From: Rhododendron vialii
Lineage: Eukaryota; Streptophyta; Magnoliopsida; Ericales; Ericaceae
Length of the DNA stretch: 64,000 nt
Reading direction: 5' to 3'
NCBI RefSeq assembly: GCF_030253575.1
Contig: NC_080557.1
Span: 2,847,001-2,911,000, forward strand
Numbering within the stretch: the stretch's first letter is position 1; each line of letters opens with the position of its first letter. Below are positions 43,216 through 54,745 of this stretch, piece after piece. The notes under the pieces are model-generated. The model was not told the origin of the DNA and did no database searches. It was given only the letters and a program-made list of their open reading frames with translations. The translations under genes were made by a program, and so were the position numbers.

Positions 43216-43405
43216 CCCGGCAATGTTGCTGTGCACGTAGGACTGGGGAATCTCCATGGCGTAGCGCACACCCGCCTGCGCGGCCAAGTGCACGACGTGC
43301 GTGAAAGCACGGTATCAAACAGCTTTGATAAAAGAAGCGCATCGTTGATGTCACCCTCGATGATGAAGAAGACGTGGGAATTCAGGAGGGCTTTACGGCT
43401 TTGAT
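43216..43405 (-). pseudogene. UDP-glucuronate 4-epimerase-like fragment
   Basis: The minus strand shows FFIIEGDIND, then in another frame [20 protein letters not shown] and HSNIAG. These match the well-known start of the plant GAE epimerases (short-chain dehydrogenase fold, pectin precursor synthesis), where the segments follow each other as VEGDIND...[15 protein letters not shown]. One frameshift separates them and the gene ends after NIAG. A relic or captured fragment, not functional. Confidence 0.7.
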
Positions 43406-43531
43406 TGATGGGTCCAAATCAATATGGTTTTGGGGTCTATTGGTTCGGTTCGGATAAATTTTCAGGTAACTAAGACCAAATCAAAAATTGAGATTGCCGT
43501 CCGTGAATTTTAGGCTAACCTTGAAATGATT

Positions 43532-45753
43532 TGTCACGCCCTCGATTTTCAACATAAATAAAGATAGCTTTTCATAAATAAAACCCCTCACATTATCTTA
43601 CATAATACCCCAAAAGAGTTCACCAAATCCTAATCATTAAATTACAGATCCAACTCCAAGAGTTTGAATATATTAGATCATAAAAAGAAATAGAGTTAAG
43701 GTGCTATTACATTCCCAAAACATGTTTTATCAAAAGTCCTTGAGTCTCTTTTGCCACTTCTTTCGAAAATATGCACTTGAATGCATGCACTTCGCTCCAT
43801 GCTACTGCTCCGGGTTCACACCTGAAAATGATAGGTTGAGCTACACTAGCCCAGTAGAGAAATCTACACAACTATTATATGCAAATGGGATGACAGGTAG
43901 AATGAATAACAGAGGCAACATACGGTATCTCAAAGGAGAAACAAAACACGACTAGTAATTTTCCCAATGTCGACGACATAGATGAAGTACCATGACTACA
44001 CACCAAGACTCTAGGCTAACCACCACACCCTATTCCGAATACTCTATCCGCTCATTGACTTCACTTTAGTCATAACGTCCCATGTTTAAAGAAAAGGACC
44101 TGTTGATAGATGACTCTATGGTGTTGTTTCGACAACCAATCATTTCTTTCGTATATTCATCAAACAAACCCTTTCGTTTACTCATATACATCACCGTTGC
44201 AATCCCACATCACACGTCACACATCACAAGCAAGTACTCTTTCTGGGCTGTTTATGGAGTCTCGCTACTCCCTGTAAATACCTTCCTCACTAAAAGAACT
44301 GAATCACATCGATCATATAGTATAGATCACTCTACCACAATTCCTCCAATACACCTCACAACTCAGCCATTCATCTCAATCACATATAATGAATTCACAA
44401 CAAAGACTTATTCACAAAGAAGTAGTAGGGATAATTTTATCTCAGTCAACTAGCTATCATTACGTAATTAGTTTCTCATCACCATACAAGCACTTACATA
44501 TCAAGGGATATTCCCTAACAACGATTCATAGATCTTCACCTTGCAATTCATAAAACCGTACCAATTACACAAGAGATGTACCACATATCAAATATAAGAA
44601 AATGTCTCATATATCCATGCCTAGCGTTGTTTAACTCAAAGGGGTGTTCCACATGTTCGCTTTTCACATAGCATGTCAACACACACAACCTTCGCTCACC
44701 TATGTTCCATATATTCTCTAAACCCTCGTTTCGATATCAATAGGCTCATACGGAATCCAACGACTACTATAAAGACTTAAGCATACCACTAACCTCATCT
44801 AATCATTCAATTATGTACTCAGGCGTACTTAAGGACGTCCGTGGCTCGCTCAACGTTTCTAAGGAAAAAGGAATATCCAACGTATACAAACATATCCATC
44901 TTATTTTGGCTACCAAATCTTATCGGTGAAGAATTAGGAGATGAGACCACCACCATTGGAAAGTAGACTTCCGGCACATGAATTTCGGTATAAAATTTAC
45001 CCAAAACAGAGTTCGGATGAAAAAGTTATGCCCTTTCGAAGTTTTGCCAAAATGCTGAATTTTTCATTTCCTACCGGTAGGACACATTTTCCTACCGGTA
45101 GGAGACCACAATTTCACGAAAATGACTCTACTGGACAGCGTTTCTACCGGTAGGGCCAAAACTCCTACCGGTAGGACTTGGGTTTTCAGTGCACGATTTT
45201 CAGATTTCACCAGAACAATTCCAACAACAAAACCAATGATCTAAGGTGCGATTCAAACACCAAATCAACACATAAACATATAATAGATGAGAGAAATCCC
45301 TACCTCGAAGTCGAAGAACGAAATCCAAGCCCAACCAAGCAAGCCCTAGCTCCGAAAACTTTGAATCATCCGAATACTCCTCTCCGAGCTCAAACCCACG
45401 AAATACGAGCTCAAGATCGCGCGTGGAAGGAGGAATGAAGGTTAATTTTCATGGGTCTCAAGTTTATAGGCTTGATTTCGAGAGAGAGAGAGAGTGAGAG
45501 AGATAGAGAGAATCGGGCGGGAGGGAGAGAAGACCGAGAGAGAGAGAGAGAGATGTGAGTGGGAGAATGATTCTCTACCACTCACTCTCACCTATTTATA
45601 CCACCACACACATCAATTACAATTTCACCCCAAACTTCCAGATTCTATCACATTCAACCCAAATCACATATTCAAATCACACTTTCTCTTTACCTCAATA
45701 TTCTAATTTTATTCTAACATTAAAATTATTGAAATTAAACACGGGTCTCTACA
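43532..45753 (-). repeat. LTR (3' LTR of the element)
   Basis: Starts TGTCACGCCC and ends GGGTCTCTACA on the plus strand. Every open frame and motif recurs in the other LTR at a constant offset of 5703 bp, so there are no indels. A minus-strand TATA box (tataaatag, 45592-45600) lies about 153 bp from the LTR start in element sense. GA-rich microsatellite at 45481-45553. Confidence 0.95.
45070..45175. promoter_or_regulatory. Four CCTACCGGTAGG palindromes in the 3' LTR
   Basis: Perfect 12-bp palindromes at 45070-45081, 45091-45102 and 45164-45175, with an 11-bp version at 45144-45154. In element sense they lie downstream of the TATA box, in the transcribed leader. Confidence 0.85.
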
Positions 45754-47775
45754 TTCTACCCCCCTTAAAGAAATTTCGTCCCGAAATTTGCATAGAATGA
45801 GCAAAGGAATACCACCAATGAATTTCTAGTCCCAAGGGCCGTGCCCACCACACAACGCTTTGTATCTGCCAATTCCGGGTCCAAAACGCAAGAAAACTCT
45901 ATAATGCCACAACTAACTAGCTTAGCTTCTTACCAAACAATCGCCAAGTTATGATGCTCATGCACGGTAAATCACGAAGTTATCGTATTCGTACAAATCA
46001 TAATCATGTTACCAACTAATTCCAATCTCACAAACCATATCCATTCTCATTACTTCTGACTAACCAATTTCGGTTCCATGGGCCGTGTCCAAACACAAAG
46101 GAGAATTTCATAACGTCATAATTCAACAACCTTGTCAAGCAATACATAATCAACAAATTCTAAGATTAATTCATTCATCCCAAGATTTACTAGATTCTTC
46201 ATGTACGCTTATAGGGAAATCAACTTTCATACATTTCTTTTTCGCCTCATTTCTTTACTTTTCGACGTACTCAAATTACCAAGACTCACACAAGTAGAGC
46301 TCTAATAGATTCCAATGCTAGCTCAAAACAAACTCTCTCAAAAGACAAACGCCGAACAAAAGTTAAAGTGTTCGACATGATGAAATCTAAACTGAACAAG
46401 TTCATGAATTTTCCAACTAGTTCGAGTAGTTATAAAGCCATTGAAACATGCCCACGTGTGGCAAAATTCTATAGAATTTGAAAAGGAATGTTCATTTTGG
46501 AAAGATATTATCAACAATCAATTACGAACACCTCACTTGGTCATTTGAAAATAATGACAATTTTGACAACATAAAAATGAATTATGATATAGCCGACTCC
46601 AAGTCTGTATCGTTATCATTGCTGAAAATGAACTATGCAAAGATTCAATTTTCACAAAGCATTATCCCTTTTAGAAAATTTTTGAGTTCAAAATAAGTAC
46701 ATCCGTAAATGTAACCGCTTTCTAGACCAAGATCCACCACTCTACACATTTCACTATACTTACACGGTGCCCCAAGTAAAGAACTCAATTCATGTTCGGC
46801 ATATGTCTACGACGTCCAGGGTAGTCTTGCTTATTCAACAACTTCACGAAGGATTAACCAAACTAGCAGTTGTCTCAACGAAACCATAATACAAAAATTG
46901 AAAGACATGCAAAACTATCATCAATTCATAAGCTGCAACAAATTTAGTAGTCGAGACAAGAGATTCCAATTAGCATGTAGCATTACATCTAACTAAGAGG
47001 TTAAATCGTCCATACAAACACCTTCAATAAATTATCTATCTAGCATGTAGCAAGTACCCTCACATTATATCATTATCTATCCAGCACCACATCCTAAGAA
47101 CGAAACATTGCACACTAGTTCTAACATGTACGTTGAAACTAAATAGCAACACATTTTATACACCAAATACAGTAATAAGTCAACCAATCATAGACTTTCC
47201 GCACAATTTATTGCAATTACACAGTACCGAATACATCTACACGTCAACGGGTTCACACAGTACCCAGCGGGCTCACACAGTACCCAACGCAACCACGAGC
47301 TCACACAGTGCCCAATACAACAACGGGTTCACACAGTGCCCAATATAGTACGGGCTCACACAGTACCCAGCATACTACGGGCTCACACAGTGCCCTATAC
47401 AACAACAGGCTCACACAGTGCCCAATACCATCACGGGTTCACACAGTACCCAATACAACCACGGGCTCACACAGTGCCCTATACCCTACGGGTTCACACA
47501 GTGCCCAGATACCACAGGCTCACACAGTGCCCTATCTCACCACGAGTTCACACAGTACCCTACACAACCACGGGCTCACACAGTGTCCAATACTTCATAA
47601 CTCGTGGCTCTAAGAAGCCCAATAGTAATTTAGTTCATTTCAATCCCACAAGACCTTACACGATTTCTATTCATTTTATAAATCTTGAATATTTTCATCC
47701 CACTAGTCTAGTTGTCACAACACTTAGATTTTATCAGACAAGTTCATAAAGACAACTCCGCAATGCTATCCAACA
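45754..47775 (-). other. Non-coding 3' internal part of LTR element
   Basis: AT-rich, no reading frame with known domains; the place where pol would be in an autonomous Gypsy element. Polypurine tract at 45754-45775. A palindrome aaatttcgtcccgaaattt starts at about 45770. Confidence 0.7.
47247..47600. repeat. Minisatellite, about 28-bp unit, inside LTR element
   Basis: About 13 copies of gggctcacacagtgccc plus a variable ataCaacAac part. Located 3' of gag in element sense. Confidence 0.85.
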
Positions 47776-48981
47776 CTAGAATAGACCATGCACTTCATAA
47801 TAACAATCATTTGGCAAATAAGCACTTTGTATATGCATAAGTAATCTCAACATAACACATAAATTCACGTTACCTTGCAACGCGGTATGAGACGCATGAC
47901 CCGACCCCGTGGGTCTTTGTACGCTCCCTCTACTTGTCGATTGTGGACAATCTACCGCTAAGTGCCCCGGATGACGACACCGGTAGCAAACCCGAGGTGG
48001 TCTCTGACCATGATATTCCTTCTCCTGAGGACAGTCTACTGCACGATGGCCCGACTGGCGGCACCAATAACACACAATCGTTGACCGAGACGATACTCCT
48101 GACGTTTTAGAAAGAGTAGGTGGTTCTAAATTATGCTGTCCTGAGGTGGACAGAAACTGTTCTCTTTGTCTCTTCCTCCCTTGGCTTCCAGACGTTTCTA
48201 TAGATACACTCTTACCAACGGTTTGTTTTCTTGACTCCTGCACTTTCGGCTCCTCTGGTATTTCCTCCGTATACTCAATACTTCTAGCACACTCGATAAT
48301 GTCAGAAAACCTTTCAATTCGTTGACCTACCACAAACTTCTTGATAGACAGACATAACCCTTTCTCAAAACGCCTACATTTCCTACCATCGGTTGCAACT
48401 AACTCTGGCGCAAAACGGGACAAGGTTTGGAACCTAGTGGCGTATTCTGAAACGGTCATGTCACCTTGATCTAACCTTTCGAATTGGTTTCTAAGCTGTT
48501 CACGATACGACTCTGGAAAATATTGGTTTTCAAAAAGTGTCTCAAATTCAGCCCAAGTCAAACTTTCCTCAACCGGCTCAATTTCCTGATTTGCAACTCC
48601 AGCCGCCCTCCTAACGTCTCTCCTTACTCCTAAAACAGATTCCCACCACTCATTCGCCTCACCGGTAAGTTGACAAGCTACTATGCTCACCCGTAGGTCG
48701 TCCTCCGTAATCTTTAGTGCGTTGAAGATCTTACGAATTTGTGCAAGCCAATGATCAGCCACAAGGGGGTCGCTACTTTCTCCATCGAACTGAGGTGGAT
48801 TTCTACGACTAAACTCTCGCATGGCTACTATGGCCCGACTGTTCACGTTATCCCTAGGGGGTGGTTGCAAAAGATTAGCCGCCGCAAGTGCCGCTACAAT
48901 ATCCCTAGCAAGCTGATTCTGTCCTGCCTCCATTCTCGGATTCCCAGTCCTACCCCGTCTATTCTCAGGTCTCGGAGGCAT
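47776..48981 (-). CDS. Gag polyprotein of LTR retrotransposon (Ty3/Gypsy type)
   Basis: A structural capsid and nucleocapsid protein of 401 aa from the Met at 48981 (MPPRPENRRGR); an upstream Met at 49026 would add a hydrophobic 15-residue leader and is less likely. The Gag core (about residues 60-225) has the typical pattern NPPQFDGESSDPLVADHWL, ACQLTGEANEWWESV, FENQYFPES and EYATRFQTLSRFAPEL. Two CCHC zinc knuckles follow: CYWCRQSGHRAVDC (304-317) and CYRCRHPGHLAVDC (332-345), which bind the element RNA. The frame then ends without a protease. The open, undamaged frame agrees with a recent insertion. Confidence 0.93.
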   Translation of the reverse strand: MPPRPENRRGRTGNPRMEAGQNQLARDIVAALAAANLLQPPPRDNVNSRAIVAMREFSRRNPPQFDGESSDPLVADHWLAQIRKIFNALKITEDDLRVSIVACQLTGEANEWWESVLGVRRDVRRAAGVANQEIEPVEESLTWAEFETLFENQYFPESYREQLRNQFERLDQGDMTVSEYATRFQTLSRFAPELVATDGRKCRRFEKGLCLSIKKFVVGQRIERFSDIIECARSIEYTEEIPEEPKVQESRKQTVGKSVSIETSGSQGRKRQREQFLSTSGQHNLEPPTLSKTSGVSSRSTIVCYWCRQSGHRAVDCPQEKEYHGQRPPRVCYRCRHPGHLAVDCPQSTSRGSVQRPTGSGHASHTALQGNVNLCVMLRLLMHIQSAYLPNDCYYEVHGLF

Positions 48982-49219
48982 CTCACTACAAAGAAACAAT
49001 AAAAAGATCATCAACAAAAGATACACTACGAATCTCCAACTCCACCAATCTCTTCTAACAACTCTACGCCACTATACGGTAACATAAATGCAATGCCACC
49101 TAGTTGGATGCATGTCAATCACTCAGTAGCACACAAGTCATGTCACAATGCAATAATTTTTTTTTTTGAACCCATGAGACTCAAAGTCTCCCCACGGTCT
49201 CAAGGTATTCTAAACTTAT

Positions 49220-49231
49220 GCTCTGATACCA
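49220..49231 (-). promoter_or_regulatory. Primer-binding site for initiator Met tRNA
   Basis: The minus strand reads TGGTATCAGAGC, the usual complement of the 3' end of plant initiator-Met tRNA, 3 bp inside the 5' LTR border. Confidence 0.9.
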
Positions 49232-49234
49232 AGT

Positions 49235-51456
49235 TGTCACGCCCTCGATTTTCAACATAAATAAAGATAGCTTTTCATAAATAAAACCCCTCACATTATC
49301 TTACATAATACCCCAAAAGAGTTCACCAAATCCTAATCATTAAATTACAGATCCAACTCCAAGAGTTTGAATATATTAGATCATAAAAAGAAATAGAGTT
49401 AAGGTGCTATTACATTCCCAAAACATGTTTTATCAAAAGTCCTTGAGTCTCTTTTGCCACTTCTTTCGAAAATATGCACTTGAATGCATGCACTTCGCTC
49501 CATGCTACTGCTCCGGGTTCACACCTGAAAATGATAGGTTGAGCTACACTAGCCCAGTAGAGAAATCTACACAACTATTATATGCAAATGGGATGACAGG
49601 TAGAATGAATAACAGAGGCAACATACGGTATCTCAAAGGAGAAACAAAACACGACTAGTAATTTTCCCAATGTCGACGACATAGATGAAGTACCATGACT
49701 ACACACCAAGACTCTAGGCTAACCACCACACCCTATTCCGAATACTCTATCCGCTCATTGACTTCACTTTAGTCATAACGTCCCATGTTTAAAGAAAAGG
49801 ACCTGTTGATAGATGACTCTATGGTGTTGTTTCGACAACCAATCATTTCTTTCGTATATTCATCAAACAAACCCTTTCGTTTACTCATATACATCACCGT
49901 TGCAATCCCACATCACACGTCACACATCACAAGCAAGTACTCTTTCTGGGCTGTTTATGGAGTCTCGCTACTCCCTGTAAATACCTTCCTCACTAAAAGA
50001 ACTGAATCACATCGATCATATAGTATAGATCACTCTACCACAATTCCTCCAATACACCTCACAACTCAGCCATTCATCTCAATCACATATAATGAATTCA
50101 CAACAAAGACTTATTCACAAAGAAGTAGTAGGGATAATTTTATCTCAGTCAACTAGCTATCATTACGTAATTAGTTTCTCATCACCATACAAGCACTTAC
50201 ATATCAAGGGATATTCCCTAACAACGATTCATAGATCTTCACCTTGCAATTCATAAAACCGTACCAATTACACAAGAGATGTACCACATATCAAATATAA
50301 GAAAATGTCTCATATATCCATGCCTAGCGTTGTTTAACTCAAAGGGGTGTTCCACATGTTCGCTTTTCACATAGCATGTCAACACACACAACCTTCGCTC
50401 ACCTATGTTCCATATATTCTCTAAACCCTCGTTTCGATATCAATAGGCTCATACGGAATCCAACGACTACTATAAAGACTTAAGCATACCACTAACCTCA
50501 TCTAATCATTCAATTATGTACTCAGGCGTACTTAAGGACGTCCGTGGCTCGCTCAACGTTTCTAAGGAAAAAGGAATATCCAACGTATACAAACATATCC
50601 ATCTTATTTTGGCTACCAAATCTTATCGGTGAAGAATTAGGAGATGAGACCACCACCATTGGAAAGTAGACTTCCGGCACATGAATTTCGGTATAAAATT
50701 TACCCAAAACAGAGTTCGGATGAAAAAGTTATGCCCTTTCGAAGTTTTGCCAAAATGCTGAATTTTTCATTTCCTACCGGTAGGACACATTTTCCTACCG
50801 GTAGGAGACCACAATTTCACGAAAATGACTCTACTGGACAGCGTTTCTACCGGTAGGGCCAAAACTCCTACCGGTAGGACTTGGGTTTTCAGTGCACGAT
50901 TTTCAGATTTCACCAGAACAATTCCAACAACAAAACCAATGATCTAAGGTGCGATTCAAACACCAAATCAACACATAAACATATAATAGATGAGAGAAAT
51001 CCCTACCTCGAAGTCGAAGAACGAAATCCAAGCCCAACCAAGCAAGCCCTAGCTCCGAAAACTTTGAATCATCCGAATACTCCTCTCCGAGCTCAAACCC
51101 ACGAAATACGAGCTCAAGATCGCGCGTGGAAGGAGGAATGAAGGTTAATTTTCATGGGTCTCAAGTTTATAGGCTTGATTTCGAGAGAGAGAGAGAGTGA
51201 GAGAGATAGAGAGAATCGGGCGGGAGGGAGAGAAGACCGAGAGAGAGAGAGAGAGATGTGAGTGGGAGAATGATTCTCTACCACTCACTCTCACCTATTT
51301 ATACCACCACACACATCAATTACAATTTCACCCCAAACTTCCAGATTCTATCACATTCAACCCAAATCACATATTCAAATCACACTTTCTCTTTACCTCA
51401 ATATTCTAATTTTATTCTAACATTAAAATTATTGAAATTAAACACGGGTCTCTACA
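49235..51456 (-). repeat. LTR (5' LTR of the element)
   Basis: 2222 bp, apparently identical to 43532-45753. TATA box at 51295-51303 (minus). Palindromes at 50773, 50794, 50847 and 50867. Drives gag transcription leftward. Confidence 0.95.
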
Positions 51457-51461
51457 TGATT

Positions 51462-51793
51462 TGTGATTGAAAGAAACTGCTTGGAGACCACTGGCGGTTC
51501 AACACCCTAAAGTTTTTTTTTTTTGTTTTTTTAATTTATTTAGTAGTATAGTTTCTTTTCAAACTTTATTTGAACACCCAGTTCTATATTTGGAAAAGGA
51601 TTTGCAAAAAAAAAAATTCCAAACAAATTTCCTTGGGGAAGAAGGATCTGAAATTCTATTTATATTTAATATAGATTTCCAAAAAGTAAAGAGGAAACCT
51701 ATTCCTCTTGGGAATTAATGCGTTATAAATACTCCTACACTTAACAAAGAAGAAATTCAATCTCTTTTCTTATTCTTTTCAAACTCATCAACA
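51462..51793 (+). promoter_or_regulatory. Promoter region of F-box gene 51794
   Basis: Contains ttataaata (51723-51731), about 65 bp before the ATG. Upstream ttccttggggaagaaggatc is shared with the regions at 14590 and 31540. The retrotransposon sits about 340 bp upstream of the ATG, so it may affect this promoter. Confidence 0.55.
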
Positions 51794-53581
51794 ATGAAGA
51801 AACAAGCACATGGTCACTTCCCAGATGATCGCAGCTGGGAACTTATATTCCAAAAACTTAGAGATGACGATGAGTGTGCCTTGGGTTCGATATCGTTGGT
51901 CTCGAAGCGGTTCCTGTCGATATCTAACCGGGCGAAGCTTAGCTTGAACGTAAACGACGGGACGCTCCCTCTACTCCCCAATCTTCTTCGAAGATTTCTA
52001 CACATCGGAACAATAGTCGTCAACACTAATGCACACAAGGACATAGACGGACTCCTTGATCAGATTTCACGGTCTGGTGCATTGAATCTCCAAGCCATAA
52101 AGTTTCGTTCGCGTTTGGCAAAACCTCCGCGAGATGGTTTGAAGGCACTGGCGTTGAATAAGAATATAAAGAACAATCTGAAGGTATTGGATTGCTCTCG
52201 ACTGATCCTTATGCAAGACAGCGATTTGGTTTTGATAGCGGATCTTTTTCCACGGCTAGAGGAACTCAAGATTAGGGCGTACAAGAAAATAACCAATGAT
52301 GATGCTACGGCAGGTATAACAGATGATGGTGTTGATGCAGTGGCGTCGAAGCTTAAGGATTTGAAGGAGTTTGTGTTTACAGGTAATGCATGTTTCATTA
52401 CTGATCAATCACTTATTTCTCTATCCACAAATTGTGTGAAACTGAAGACAATTAGTCTTGACATAAGCAGGAGCGGTCGACATTATGTGACCGGGGGAGG
52501 AATTGATTTTGTGATGCGGCATAGCCCCAATTTGACCTCTCTCTCGCTAAATTTGTGGTCGTTACAACCTTCTGCATCCTCTTTCAAGATTGAAAAAGCA
52601 TACGCCATTGCCAAAAATCTGCATTCTCTCACCATGAGTCAACAACTCTTTTCGGAGAAACATATATGTTTAGTCACGAAAGCATGTCCTCCATTAAAGA
52701 AGCTTAGGCTCTTTGGTTCCGGGGGTCAGTATTTTGAAATACATGGTGCATTAAAATTGCTTTTGCAGGCATGTCAATTGACATTGGAAGAGCTAACCCT
52801 AGGAAGTTGGTCCCTCACAAACACAGGTATAAGCGATTTGGCTCAGCATCTCTCAAATCTTACTTTCATAGATCTTCATGAATGTTCTGGGTTGACTAGT
52901 GCCACCTTTTACACCCTCATGAAAAGTTGTCCTTTACTTGAAACACTTAAGATGGCAGATATGAAAGGACAAGAGAAGGATCTTTTCTTCCCGGACTTTT
53001 TAAATAAAAACTACCATATGCGACACCTTGATATCTCCGGAAATTGGCGGTTGACTAATATGATGCTCAAGAACTTTGGGCAAGTTTGTCCGAATCTACA
53101 ATTCCTCGATGTAAGTAATTGTATGAGCCTCACCGATTTCGGCATTGGAAAAGTTTTGAGAGTATGCCCTGCCATAACACAACTGAATATGAATCATCTT
53201 AAGGTTTCAGGTGTTTTCGGGAGATATATTTTTGACCTCTTTACCATAAATTTGAAGACTGTGAAAGCTCGTTGGTCACAAATTGATGACAATGGAATGA
53301 CAATGATTGGAGAAAGATGTCGAAATCTCCAATATTTGGACATCGGATTCTGCGAAAAAGTGACAGATAAAGGGGTAATGGAGGTGGTTAGGAACTGTGA
53401 AAGACTGAGTTATATAACTCTAATTGGGTGTAAAAAAGTGAGCACCGATATTTTACCTCAGATGGTGTCGTCAAGGCCCTCCCTTAGGAATGTTGATCCT
53501 CCAGGTTTTTGTGATCTCAGTGAACAGATGAAAAAGAAACTCTTGTCCTTCGGCTGCCAGCTTAGCGTACCTCCTGATTAG
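51794..53581 (+). CDS. F-box/LRR-repeat protein, intact, 595 aa
   Basis: A single-exon gene, start MKKQAHGHFPDDRSWELIF in the family context. One extra residue within the F-box (DDRSWE for DDCWE) and loss of the Cys distinguish it; F-box at about 8-49. LRRs to about 560: FPRLEELKIRA, SPNLTSLSLNLW, CPNLQFLDVSNC and CRNLQYLDIGFC, then CEKVTDKGVMEVV. It keeps the full ancestral C-terminus (ILPQMVSSRPSLRNV, DLSEQMKKKLLSFGCQL), making it a reference for deletions in the other copies. Predicted SCF substrate adaptor. The young LTR element lies just upstream. Confidence 0.92.
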   Translation: MKKQAHGHFPDDRSWELIFQKLRDDDECALGSISLVSKRFLSISNRAKLSLNVNDGTLPLLPNLLRRFLHIGTIVVNTNAHKDIDGLLDQISRSGALNLQAIKFRSRLAKPPRDGLKALALNKNIKNNLKVLDCSRLILMQDSDLVLIADLFPRLEELKIRAYKKITNDDATAGITDDGVDAVASKLKDLKEFVFTGNACFITDQSLISLSTNCVKLKTISLDISRSGRHYVTGGGIDFVMRHSPNLTSLSLNLWSLQPSASSFKIEKAYAIAKNLHSLTMSQQLFSEKHICLVTKACPPLKKLRLFGSGGQYFEIHGALKLLLQACQLTLEELTLGSWSLTNTGISDLAQHLSNLTFIDLHECSGLTSATFYTLMKSCPLLETLKMADMKGQEKDLFFPDFLNKNYHMRHLDISGNWRLTNMMLKNFGQVCPNLQFLDVSNCMSLTDFGIGKVLRVCPAITQLNMNHLKVSGVFGRYIFDLFTINLKTVKARWSQIDDNGMTMIGERCRNLQYLDIGFCEKVTDKGVMEVVRNCERLSYITLIGCKKVSTDILPQMVSSRPSLRNVDPPGFCDLSEQMKKKLLSFGCQLSVPPD

Positions 53582-54393
53582 TTGTCATTCTAATTTTACT
53601 TTGAATACATATGCTCTCTCGTCAATTGTTTTGTTTGTTTGAACCATTCTAAAACACTGATATGAGATCCTTTTTCTGCTTTCCATTTAGTTTGAAACTG
53701 TGGTTTCCTTATCTTTAATTTCCTTTGGTTTGTTTGTTGGCAAGAAACAAGCAGTTTTTGTATTACCATTTTTATAACTTCGGGACGTTGCTGCAACTAA
53801 TGCTTCTACAGTAGAGATAATACCATGCTGACATGTATAGGCAATTTTGTTAGAAGCTGGAGAATTAGTGGGCTAACAACCAAAAGGGGTTCGACGTTTT
53901 TCTATAGACTCAACCCCGGACCTCTCCCTTAGAAGCCGAGGAGTACATGCAACCGGAAAGAGTCCTAAGAGCCACATCTGTACAAGGGACACATTAGTAG
54001 TTACTGATTGATTCTGACAAGAATCTCAAATTACCATGACTCTGGTATGGAAGCTTGCTTGTTGCACAAAATTCGAACAAAACTTTTTGAAGGGAACTGT
54101 TTTAGACATCATACAATCTGCACAAAAGGAAGGCGAAATCCATTGCATTGCTCACGAAACAAATCTACTTTGTCATGGAGTAAATGTGTTAGGTTAGGAT
54201 TAGTAGTTACTGATCTACTACTGTGTTTGGTTAGGATTTGGGAATTAAAGCACCCAGAATAATGGGAAATAAGAATAAGCAATCACAAGTCACAACCCTA
54301 CGCCAATGTGAAGATCAATAAACTGTTTTTCAAACACGGGACAACAAAATAATTAACGCAAAACCAGGCATTCTTTGCCTTCCCGGTCTCTGA
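53582..54393. other. 3' flank, no gene recognised
   Basis: The first 200 bp resemble the 3' flanks of other copies (gtcaattgttttgtttg, gagatcctttttctg). Pieces like aagagccacatctgtacaag recur at about 34120. The remainder is unrecognised. Confidence 0.45.
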
Positions 54394-54745
54394 TGTTGTG
54401 TCAGCGGAGGTAGTGGAAGCCGTGGGGTTCAGGGGAGCAGTTGAAAGGGTAAAAGAGGATGGGGGAATGCGATATGTGGTGGAAGGAGAAGCAAAGAATG
54501 TTGTTCAGATGCTTCAAGGGGTGAAAACTTCAAGTGCCAGTTTGGCGGTGCGAGCGCAAACACGTTGCATTTATTTGATTCTTTTATTTCTGTTTCGTTT
54601 ACTTTTGTTCCTTGAGAATGTAATAGGGTGGCTAATGCTATAGCCAAATATGCCATTTCTTTGGAGTTATCTACAACCTGGGAAGATAATTTTCCGGACT
54701 GAGTTTGTAGAGAAGCTCTCTTTGATGTTTCTTCATTGCAGTAAT
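54394..54745 (+). pseudogene. RNase H-like (RVT_3 type) relic
   Basis: Translated pieces SAEVVEAVGFRGAVERVKE and VVEGEAKNVVQMLQGVKT, then after a frameshift CNRVANAIAKYAISLEL and WEDNFPD-stop-VCREALFDVSSLQ. These follow the order of the plant RNase H-like domain found at the end of LINE polyproteins and related host proteins. Stops and a frameshift show it is dead. Confidence 0.7.

Larger units (their letters stand above)
43532..51456 (-). mobile_element. Complete gag-only LTR retrotransposon, 7.9 kb
   Basis: Two LTRs of 2222 bp each enclose 3481 bp. The target duplication TGATT lies at 43527-43531 and 51457-51461. The element is oriented right to left: primer site next to the right LTR (49220-49231), gag on the minus strand, and a polypurine tract (complement of ttctaccccccttaaagaaa) next to the left LTR. 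No protease, reverse transcriptase, RNase H or integrase is visible. It therefore depends on enzymes of another element, and resembles the terminal-repeat gag-only class (TR-GAG). Confidence 0.93.

Noticed and set aside
42879-43310. 143-codon minus-strand frame as a gene
   Set aside because: It is in the wrong frame for the epimerase-like motifs, is low in complexity, and has no support other than being open.
43701-45438. Repeated small frames found identically at 43701-45438 and 49404-51141
   Set aside because: They lie within the two LTRs and are identical because the LTRs are. None shows a domain.
45178-45438. 86-codon frame with ERNPYLEVEERNPSPTKQ
   Set aside because: Part of the LTR leader. 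Common LTR composition without a start context, so not annotated as a protein.
47247-47600. CRISPR-like array in the LTR element
   Set aside because: The units are contiguous degenerate minisatellite copies without unique spacers, in a plant retrotransposon.
54008-54262. 84-codon plus-strand frame at 54008
   Set aside because: No homology recognised. Short frame in unique intergenic DNA; chance opening is likely.
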